From Bryobacteraceae bacterium (lineage in GTDB: Bacteria > Acidobacteriota > Terriglobia > Bryobacterales > Bryobacteraceae): a stretch of DNA of 7,041 nucleotides. The stretch spans positions 1-7,041 of the forward strand of contig JAICMB010000170.1 of the NCBI GenBank assembly GCA_025929455.1, in the 5' to 3' direction. Both the position numbers and the translations under genes were made by a program. The notes beneath the pieces are model-generated. The model did not search any database. It had not been told where the DNA came from and saw only the letters and a list, made by a program, of their open reading frames with translations. This document shows, piece after piece, positions 1 to 5,270 of this stretch. Numbering within the stretch: the stretch's first letter is position 1; each line of letters begins with the position of its first letter.

Positions 1-26
1 GGCGCAGCAACGCTGTTTAATGCGCC
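1..26. terminator. Possible hairpin downstream of tsaD, at the window edge
   Basis: GGCGCA at 1-6 and TGCGCC at 21-26 form a perfect 6-bp inverted repeat around a 14-nt loop. It lies 2 nt past the tsaD stop codon as read on the minus strand. Any U-tract would fall outside the window, so I cannot say whether this is a real intrinsic terminator. A 6-bp stem with a long loop is weak and could be chance in GC-rich DNA. Confidence 0.22.
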
Positions 27-28
27 AC

Positions 29-1105
29 TTACGCCGTTAAGGACAGGCTGGGGTCGGCGCGCAAATCGAAGCCGGCGAACTCGCGCCGCTGCAACTTTGG
101 AATGGCGGCGGCGGCAATCATCGCGGCGTTGTCGGTGGACAGGGCCGGGGTAGGGAAGTAGACGGGGTAGGGCAGGTGCGCGGCTGCCGCGGCTTCGCGC
201 AGGCCGGAATTGCACGCGACGCCGCCCGAGATGATCAGCGAGCGCGCGTTAATCTCTTCGGCGGCGATGGCGGCATGCGAAAGCAGTTCCTGAATTACGG
301 TGTGTTGAAACGAAGCCAACAAGTCCAGCGTTTGCGCCGGAGACGCCGCGCGGTAGTCCTCAATGGACGGGTTTACCAGTCTCCGGCGCGTCTCGATCTC
401 GGCCGCCATATCGCGCGCTTCAACCCAGCGCAGCACGGCCGTTTTCAGCCCGCTGAAGCTGAAGTCGAGAGCATTGCCCTTCATCTTCGGCGACGTGAAG
501 CGCACGGCTCGCGGATTGCCGAAGCGCGCGAGACGATCGACGATCGGGCCGCCGGGGTACGTGTATCCGAGTAGTTTCGCTACCTTATCGAAAGCTTCTC
601 CCGCGGCATCGTCGCGTGTCTTGCCGAGTAAGCGGTATTCGAATCCCTCGCGAACCTCGAACAGGTGCGTGTGGCCGCCGCTCACGACCAGCGCGAGCGC
701 GGGGTATTCGATTGCATTGCCGCACTCCAGCACTACGGCGTGAATGTGCCCTTCAATATGATTCACCGCGATCAGCGGCAGCCCGCGCGCAAATGCCAGC
801 GCCTTCGCATACGTGATTCCGACCAGCAGCGAGCCGGCGAGGCCCGGCCCTTGCGTCACTGCGATGGCGCTCAAATCGTCGAGAGAAACGTTGGCGTCCT
901 CGAGCGCCTCGCGGACGACTGGAACGATGTTGCGCAGATGCTCGCGGGAAGCGAGTTCCGGAACCACGCCGCCGTATTTGCCGTGTGTGGAAAGCTGGGA
1001 CGCAACAACCGAGCTGACGATGCGCGCCCGGTTTGTACTCGAGTCATCCGCGACGACCGCTGCCGCCGTTTCGTCGCAGGATGACTCGATGCCCAGTATC
1101 CTCAT
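29..1105 (-). CDS. tsaD: tRNA N6-adenosine threonylcarbamoyltransferase TsaD
   Basis: This is the catalytic subunit that transfers the threonylcarbamoyl group from threonylcarbamoyl-AMP to A37 of ANN-decoding tRNAs, making t6A. It acts in the cytoplasm with TsaB and TsaE; neither gene is in view. The 358-residue product fits the usual length of about 340 and has the ASKHA-fold hallmarks in order: [10 protein letters not shown] near residue 5, NHIEGH with metal ligands His116 and His120, VSGGHTHL at 141-148, [10 protein letters not shown] around 165-174, GGVACN at 294-299, and STDNAAM with the third metal ligand Asp325. The ATG start is clear because [14 protein letters not shown] is the normal N-terminus. 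No Shine-Dalgarno is visible: the bases before the ATG on its strand are CCTATCCTAAAAAC. The gene is divergent from queA, with 90 bp between the start codons. Family identity is near certain. Confidence 0.97.
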   Translation of the reverse strand: MRILGIESSCDETAAAVVADDSSTNRARIVSSVVASQLSTHGKYGGVVPELASREHLRNIVPVVREALEDANVSLDDLSAIAVTQGPGLAGSLLVGITYAKALAFARGLPLIAVNHIEGHIHAVVLECGNAIEYPALALVVSGGHTHLFEVREGFEYRLLGKTRDDAAGEAFDKVAKLLGYTYPGGPIVDRLARFGNPRAVRFTSPKMKGNALDFSFSGLKTAVLRWVEARDMAAEIETRRRLVNPSIEDYRAASPAQTLDLLASFQHTVIQELLSHAAIAAEEINARSLIISGGVACNSGLREAAAAAHLPYPVYFPTPALSTDNAAMIAAAAIPKLQRREFAGFDLRADPSLSLTA

Positions 1106-1195
1106 GTTTTTAGGATAGGTGTAATGGAAGGAGTAAAGGAAGGATGAAGAGGCGGCAGTGAAGGAAGTTATAGGCGGGATGAGGAGGGCAAACCT
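1106..1195. promoter_or_regulatory. Divergent tsaD/queA spacer, purine-rich on the plus strand
   Basis: These 90 bp must contain the 5' control signals for both tsaD (leftward) and queA (rightward). The plus strand is almost all A/G from 1124 to 1191, with repeated GGAAGGA/GAAGGA words that look like Shine-Dalgarno sequences. On the minus strand, TATAAC (complement of 1167-1172) resembles a -10 box for tsaD, but I see no matching -35 at proper spacing. On the plus strand TAGGAT (1111-1116) is a poor -10 candidate. No promoter can be called firmly. Three short overlapping reading frames occupy the stretch and are described separately. Confidence 0.4.
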
Positions 1196-1199
1196 ATAG
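1124..1199 (+). other. Chain of overlapping mini-ORFs leading into queA
   Basis: Three tiny frames are joined by 4-nt stop/start overlaps. ATG 1124 encodes MEGVKEG and stops at TGA 1145-1147. ATG 1144 begins inside that ATGA, encodes MKRRQ and stops at TGA 1159-1161. GTG 1158 begins inside that GTGA, encodes (M)[12 protein letters not shown] and stops at TAG 1197-1199. That TAG overlaps the ATA (1196-1198) where homology places the QueA N-terminus. The layout would allow stepwise termination-reinitiation. Such short frames also arise by chance in purine-rich DNA, and nothing here proves translation. Confidence 0.2.
1181..1187 (+). promoter_or_regulatory. Shine-Dalgarno sequence for queA
   Basis: GAGGAGG is a near-perfect anti-16S match and lies 8 nt before the ATA at 1196. 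It supports initiation there rather than at the first in-frame ATG (1283), which has no purine-rich sequence in front of it and lies inside the conserved N-terminal region of QueA. It is the strongest ribosome binding site in the window. Confidence 0.65.
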
Positions 1200-2239
1200 A
1201 AATCAATCTTTCAGAGTTCAACTACGAGCTGCCAAACGAAGCCATCGCGCAGCGGCCGCTCGCGGATCGTGCCGCGTCGCGCATGCTGGTACTCGACCGC
1301 GCCGCGGGCCGCTGGGAAGATCGCATGTTCCGCGATCTCCCCGCGTTTCTCGCGGCCGGCGACTGCCTGGTGCTGAACGACTCGAAAGTCTTTCCGTCGC
1401 GGCTGTTCGGCCATCGCACGGGCGTGCATGCGTTGCCGGTTGGCAAACACAATCCCAAGCGCCACGAGAACCTGTCGGGCCGCGTCGAGGTCTTCCTGTT
1501 GCAGCCCATTTCCGCCGACGCCCGCACGTGGCAAGCATTGGTACGGCCCGGCCGCAAGATGCGGACCGGCGAACGCATCGTCTTCGACGGCGGCGTCGAA
1601 GCCGAAATTCTCGGGCGCGGCGGCTTCGGCGAACGCACGCTCCGCTTCGATGTCGATGGCGACGTTTACGCATTGCTCGACCGCATCGGTCATGTGCCGC
1701 TGCCACCGTATATCAAGCGGGCGGACAATCCCGAAGACCGCTCGCGCTATCAAACCGTGTTCGCGCGCGAAACCGGCTCCGTAGCGGCGCCCACCGCCGG
1801 GTTGCACTTCACGCCCGAAGTTCTCGAGCGCTGCCGCGAATCCGGCTCCGCCATCGCGTACGTCACGCTGCACGTCGGGCTCGGAACATTCCAGCCCGTG
1901 CGCGGCGCAACGCTGCATTCGGAGCACTTCGACATCGCGCCCGACGATGCCGAACGCATCCGGTCCGCGCACCGCGCCGTCTGCGTCGGTACCACCAGCG
2001 TGCGCGCCGTCGAAAGCTACTGGGCCGGACGCCGCCACGAAACCGACCTGTTCATACGGCCCGGCTTCGCGTTCCAGCGCACCGGCGCACTGCTGACCAA
2101 CTTCCACCTGCCGCAATCGAGCCTTCTAATGCTGGTCTGCGCGCTCGGTGGAACGGAACTGGTGCTCGGCGCGTACCGGCACGCCGTTGCCGCGGGTTAC
2201 CGCTTTTATTCGTACGGCGACTGCATGCTGCTGGTGTAA
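1196..2239 (+). CDS. queA: S-adenosylmethionine:tRNA ribosyltransferase-isomerase QueA
   Basis: QueA moves the ribosyl part of S-adenosylmethionine onto preQ1 at G34 of GUN-anticodon tRNAs, giving epoxyqueuosine, the penultimate queuosine step. Family motifs, numbered from codon 1196, are [11 protein letters not shown] near 60, ALVRPGRKM near 114, [10 protein letters not shown] near 164, [11 protein letters not shown] then [13 protein letters not shown] at 181-206, [10 protein letters not shown] at 226-235, HSEHFDI at 241-247, [11 protein letters not shown] at 264-274, [13 protein letters not shown], and a terminal [12 protein letters not shown]. The first ATG (1283) would drop residues 1-29, which carry the conserved [15 protein letters not shown] segment. 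The frame is open from 1148, and the only plausible initiator at the family position is ATA 1196 behind GAGGAGG. An insert of roughly 20 residues (about 73-95) precedes [10 protein letters not shown] recall this as a lineage trait. Full length would be 347 residues, normal for QueA. The 3' end overlaps the convergent glycosyltransferase gene. Confidence 0.93.
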   Translation: MEINLSEFNYELPNEAIAQRPLADRAASRMLVLDRAAGRWEDRMFRDLPAFLAAGDCLVLNDSKVFPSRLFGHRTGVHALPVGKHNPKRHENLSGRVEVFLLQPISADARTWQALVRPGRKMRTGERIVFDGGVEAEILGRGGFGERTLRFDVDGDVYALLDRIGHVPLPPYIKRADNPEDRSRYQTVFARETGSVAAPTAGLHFTPEVLERCRESGSAIAYVTLHVGLGTFQPVRGATLHSEHFDIAPDDAERIRSAHRAVCVGTTSVRAVESYWAGRRHETDLFIRPGFAFQRTGALLTNFHLPQSSLLMLVCALGGTELVLGAYRHAVAAGYRFYSYGDCMLLV

Positions 2240-3243
2240 GTGGAATCGAGAAAGCGCATCCAGGCCTCAATGCCATAGGAGTTGTGCTTTTTCAGAGCGT
2301 GGTAGCCATCGTGAACCGCTTGCGGGTCGCGCAGCAGGGCGCGGCCTACGCGCGCGATGTCGAGGACGTCGTCCGCCATTGCCTTCCAATGATCGGGCGC
2401 CCAATCGATCGCATGCGAAACCACGCTGGCTACACCTTCCGCAACGCCGTCTGCCGTGACCATGTTGAACGACTCGGTGTAGCTCGGCTGCAGCAGCAGG
2501 TGCATGTTGCCGACACTCTGCCGGAAGGTGGGCCACGATTGCCAGCCGTTCTGCATGATGCGTACGCCGGGTATACGGTCGACCATCGCGTGCACCGCAC
2601 GCATGACCACATCCCCGCCGCCCTCCATGCGTCCGCTCGAAATATAAAGTTCGAGGTCCGCTTTTAGCCCGCGCGCGATCGTGACCGCGGCTGCGGCGGC
2701 GCTCATAAAATTCTTCAGCGGACGGACAGCGCCGAACGCGCCGATGCGCAGCGTGCCTCCGTAGAACTGCGGACGGCAGCGCGGCTGGCCGTCGAGCCAG
2801 TACAGGTTCGGGAGATATGTGCACGGGCGCGCATAAGTGGTGCGCAGCCAGTTGCAAAAGCGCAGGCTATTGCCGGAAATATGAAAGTTGTGCGCGCCGC
2901 ACTCGATTTCCATGGCTTCGCGGACCAGCTTGACGCCGTTCGAGTCGGCCTGCAGGAAGCCGACGTTGGAATGGCAGTTCACGGCGAAGCGCGTATCGGG
3001 ATAGCGGGTGATCAGCGTTTGGATTTCAACCGACGGAATCCAGGGCGCGGAGATTACGACATGCGTGGCGGGTTCGCGATGCAGGCGTTCGGCGAGATCG
3101 CGGGCGTGAACCAACGGCCAGACCTCGGTAGCGATGCCGCGCGACCGCAGCATCTTGCAGGTATTCATGGCGGAGACGCCGAGCCCGATGTGGCTGACGT
3201 GCCGGTTGGCAGCAAAATTTTTGTAGGCGAGGATGAGTTTCAT
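2206..3243 (-). CDS. GT4-like glycosyltransferase (GT-B fold)
   Basis: A 345-residue cytosolic protein with the two-domain look of GT4-type retaining glycosyltransferases, which move a sugar from a nucleotide-sugar to an acceptor. Visible signs are an N-terminal Rossmann-like stretch (HIGLGVSAMNTCKMLRSRGI, about residues 18-37), the inter-domain motif GAFGAVRPLKN at 168-178, and the donor-site region LQPSYTESFNMVTAD at 251-265. In the last, Glu257 is followed eight residues later by Asp265 instead of the usual second Glu of E-x7-E. There is no signal peptide or membrane segment. ATG 3243 is chosen because MKLILAYKNFAA looks like a native beta-strand start; a TTG at 3321 would add 26 charged, non-conserved residues. 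Its last 34 bp overlap the end of queA. No neighbour in view is a sugar-pathway gene, so donor, acceptor and pathway are unknown. Confidence 0.78.
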   Translation of the reverse strand: MKLILAYKNFAANRHVSHIGLGVSAMNTCKMLRSRGIATEVWPLVHARDLAERLHREPATHVVISAPWIPSVEIQTLITRYPDTRFAVNCHSNVGFLQADSNGVKLVREAMEIECGAHNFHISGNSLRFCNWLRTTYARPCTYLPNLYWLDGQPRCRPQFYGGTLRIGAFGAVRPLKNFMSAAAAAVTIARGLKADLELYISSGRMEGGGDVVMRAVHAMVDRIPGVRIMQNGWQSWPTFRQSVGNMHLLLQPSYTESFNMVTADGVAEGVASVVSHAIDWAPDHWKAMADDVLDIARVGRALLRDPQAVHDGYHALKKHNSYGIEAWMRFLDSTYTSSMQSPYE

Positions 3244-3483
3244 GACATCTGCTCTGTCTCGAAGGTAGGGCTCGCCCCGTGCGCTGAAATTGCGTTTTCC
3301 CGGTAAATAGCTGAATCGCAAACGAATAAAATCCCGTTTTGGCCGTCACGCCGTTTTTCGCGCCCTACGCGACAAGCTGTCTCAACCGCAAGACAGACTG
3401 TCACTCGCGGAACCGCCGGTGCGCCGAAAAGGCCTGTGTTTCATGCGTTTGTGCGTTGGCGACGCGATTGCCAGAAGATGGGC
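3244..3483. promoter_or_regulatory. Divergent intergenic region, glycosyltransferase / S8 protease
   Basis: This region must carry promoters for the leftward glycosyltransferase and the rightward protease. It is more AT-rich than its surroundings around 3285-3345. TAAAAT at 3327-3332 matches five of six bases of a plus-strand -10 box, but no good -35 lies 16-18 bp upstream. Three short dyads cluster at 3358-3402: TCGCG/CGCGA (3358-3362 and 3368-3372) and the twin GACA-N3-TGTC elements listed separately. A GTG at 3436 is in frame with the protease and could extend it leftwards. I see no small RNA or further gene. Confidence 0.45.
3371..3402. promoter_or_regulatory. Twin GACA-N3-TGTC dyads, candidate tandem operator
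   Basis: GACAAGCTGTC (3371-3381) and GACAGACTGTC (3392-3402) are both inverted repeats (arms GACA/TGTC; the second extends to GACAG/CTGTC). They are identical at 9 of 11 positions, and their starts are 21 bp apart, two turns of the DNA helix. Their half-sites also make a larger CTGTCT/AGACAG inverted repeat (3377-3382 and 3391-3396). This is the expected form of a site for two dimers of a transcription factor on one DNA face. It lies about 80-115 bp before the protease start and could serve either divergent gene. The regulator is unknown. Confidence 0.4.
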
Positions 3484-5208
3484 ATGCAACCACGTCTTTG
3501 CGCACGCCTTCCGCGGATCGTGCGCCTCTCCGCTCTGGCACTCGTGTTGTCATCGGTGCTCGCCCTCGCCGATGATGCGAAGATCTCGCCGGACTTGCGG
3601 CCTCTGCTTGCAAATCCGTCCGCTCCCGTCAACGTAATCGTGCAGTACAACTCGCCGGTGCAGACTTGCAGCGGCGGGTTGCTGGGCGGGCTACTGTGCA
3701 CCGTCGTCGACCTGCTCGGGGGCGTCGTCCATACCGTCTTCTCTCTCATCAATGCCGTCTCGGCGACCGTGCAGGCCGGCAACATTGTCAATCTGTCGAA
3801 CCAGTCAAATGTCAAATACATTTCGCTCGACCGCTCGCTTCACCCCACGCTCGACTATTCGACGGACGCGGTGGGTGCGCCGGTGGCGTGGAACTTCGGG
3901 CTGCAAGGCAGCGGCATTGGTGTTGCCGTCATCGACAGCGGCATCGCGAACCATCGCGACCTGCTGGCCGCCTCGGGCAAATCGCGCGTTGTGTACCGCA
4001 AGAGCTTCGTCTCAGGCGGCCATAACTACGACGACTTCGGTCACGGCACGCACGTGGCCGGCATCATCGCGGGGAACGGAGCGTCTTCGAACGTCCCGGG
4101 GTCGCCGCACGTTCTGCGCGGACTGGCGCCCGGTGCGAACCTCATCGATTTGCGGGTGCTGGATGCGAGCGGCGCTGGATCGGACAGCGCTGTCATCGCG
4201 GCGCTGCATACGGCCGTGAGCCTGAAATCGAAGTACAACATCCGCATTGTGAACATCTCGCTCGGCAGGCCGGTGTACGAGAGCTGCAGGATCGATCCGC
4301 TATGCCAGGCTGTCGAAGCGGCGTGGCGGAGCGGCATTGTAGTGGTGACCGCGGCGGGAAACTACGGCCGCAACGGCTACGCGACCGTGACGGTACCGGG
4401 CAATGCTCCGCACGCCATTACGGTCGGCGCGATGAAGACCGAGGACACGTACGGACGCACCGACGATCTCGTGGCCAGCTACAGCTCGCGCGGGCCGTCG
4501 TACTTCGATGCCACGGTGAAGCCTGATATCGTGGCGCCGGGCAATCTGGTTGTCTCGCTGCTTGCGCCGGGTAGTACGCTCGCCGCAACGTATCCCGAGA
4601 ACGTCGTAGCGCCTTCGTATTACAGCGCGGGTGGGCCGGCGCAGTACTTCCGCATGAGCGGTACGAGTATGGCGTCACCGGTCGTGGCCGGCGCGGCCGC
4701 GCTGATGCTGCAAAAGGATCCGTCGCTGAGTCCCGATACGATCAAAGCGCGACTGATGAAGACCGCGTACAAACAGTTCCCGGCCGTGAGCACGGCGACT
4801 GATACCAGCACGGGACAAAGCTATGTCGATGCGTACGACATGTTCACAATCGGCGCCGGCTATCTCGACATCGCGGCGGCTCTGAGCAGCACCGATCAGG
4901 CCTACCGCGATACCGCTTCGCCGGGCGTTCTGTTCAATCCGTTAACGCAGCAAATTCTGCTGGCCGGCTCCGGCGCGCAACTGTGGAACAGCTCTTCGAC
5001 GTGGGCTAATGGAGCGGTTTGGGGCACCAATGCGTTCATGCCGGGCCTGGCGAGCACTGGCGCCGTCTGGGGCACGGGAGCCGTGTGGGGAACCGGTGCC
5101 GTGTGGGGAACGGGTGCCGTGTGGGGCACCGGCGCGGTGTGGGGAACGGGAGCCGTGTGGGGCACCGGCGCGGTGTGGGGCACGTCGGAAATGTCCGGCG
5201 AAAAGTAG
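3484..5208 (+). CDS. Secreted subtilisin-like serine peptidase (S8) with C-terminal GAVWGT repeats
   Basis: An exported S8 endopeptidase of 574 residues. ATG 3484 is preferred because AGAAG lies 6 nt upstream and it gives a compact Sec signal: basic start MQPRLCARLPRIVR, hydrophobic LSALALVLSSVLALA, likely cleavage after ALA before DDAK (about residue 29). ATG 3478 or GTG 3436 are alternatives. Residues of roughly 35-125 resemble an I9 propeptide (VNVIVQY ... VKYISLDRSL), interrupted by a Gly/Leu-rich insert bearing two Cys. Catalytic residues are all present: Asp151 in AVIDSGI, His187 in GHGTHVAG, oxyanion Asn293 in TAAGN, and Ser395 in SGTSMASP, so it should be active. After residue 490 a linker leads to one isolated and seven tandem GAVWGT repeats and a short SEMSGEK tail. 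It is probably released or surface-bound and degrades protein outside the cytoplasm; the substrate is unknown. A strong hairpin follows the stop. Confidence 0.93.
   Translation: MQPRLCARLPRIVRLSALALVLSSVLALADDAKISPDLRPLLANPSAPVNVIVQYNSPVQTCSGGLLGGLLCTVVDLLGGVVHTVFSLINAVSATVQAGNIVNLSNQSNVKYISLDRSLHPTLDYSTDAVGAPVAWNFGLQGSGIGVAVIDSGIANHRDLLAASGKSRVVYRKSFVSGGHNYDDFGHGTHVAGIIAGNGASSNVPGSPHVLRGLAPGANLIDLRVLDASGAGSDSAVIAALHTAVSLKSKYNIRIVNISLGRPVYESCRIDPLCQAVEAAWRSGIVVVTAAGNYGRNGYATVTVPGNAPHAITVGAMKTEDTYGRTDDLVASYSSRGPSYFDATVKPDIVAPGNLVVSLLAPGSTLAATYPENVVAPSYYSAGGPAQYFRMSGTSMASPVVAGAAALMLQKDPSLSPDTIKARLMKTAYKQFPAVSTATDTSTGQSYVDAYDMFTIGAGYLDIAAALSSTDQAYRDTASPGVLFNPLTQQILLAGSGAQLWNSSSTWANGAVWGTNAFMPGLASTGAVWGTGAVWGTGAVWGTGAVWGTGAVWGTGAVWGTGAVWGTSEMSGEK
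5011..5184 (+). repeat. GAVWGT hexapeptide repeat of the protease (18-bp units)
   Basis: Seven contiguous copies of an 18-bp unit (5059-5184) each encode GAVWGT exactly, and one isolated copy lies at 5011-5028. Copies differ only at synonymous third positions (GGC/GGA/GGT, GCC/GCG, GTC/GTG, ACG/ACC), so the peptide looks selected. Copies 4-5 (5113-5148) and 6-7 (5149-5184) match at 34 of 36 bases, which suggests a recent 36-bp duplication and likely copy-number variation between strains. Regularly spaced Trp and small residues suggest a beta-rich surface or cell-wall-binding tail, by inference only. Confidence 0.9.
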
Positions 5209-5218
5209 ACACGAACCT

Positions 5219-5247
5219 GGCGCGGCCGGTCTTGTGCCGGCTGCGCC
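5219..5247 (+). terminator. Strong hairpin between the protease and cytochrome genes (no U-tract)
   Basis: Arms 5219-5229 and 5237-5247 pair over 11 bp with a single G-U pair and a 7-nt loop (TCTTGTG). The hairpin starts 11 nt after the protease stop and ends 23 nt before the next start codon. No run of T follows (CCCGCCTGATAACC), so it is not a classical intrinsic terminator. It could end or thin out transcription, stabilise the 3' end of the protease mRNA, or hinder entry to the next gene. Confidence 0.5.
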
Positions 5248-5270
5248 CCCGCCTGATAACCTCGAACTAA

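Noticed and set aside
1211..2116. 301-codon minus-strand frame opposite queA
   Set aside because: Shadow of queA; composition typical of the antisense of GC-rich coding DNA.
1528..2667. 379-codon plus-strand frame across queA and the glycosyltransferase
   Set aside because: Extremely Arg/Ala-rich, no domain character, overlaps both real genes in other frames.
3244..3321. TTG-initiated 26-residue extension of the glycosyltransferase
   Set aside because: The added residues look unlike a family N-terminus, and the extension would occupy intergenic, AT-richer DNA likely to hold the promoter.
5059..5184. 18-bp repeats as a possible CRISPR-like or intergenic tandem array
   Set aside because: There are no spacers, the array is in frame within the protease, and variation is synonymous, so it is a protein repeat.
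5019..5270. Second off-frame reading of the repeat that ends at the TAA directly before GTG 5271
   Set aside because: The placement is suggestive of coupling by frameshift, but the product is only a repeat shadow and no slippery sequence is visible.
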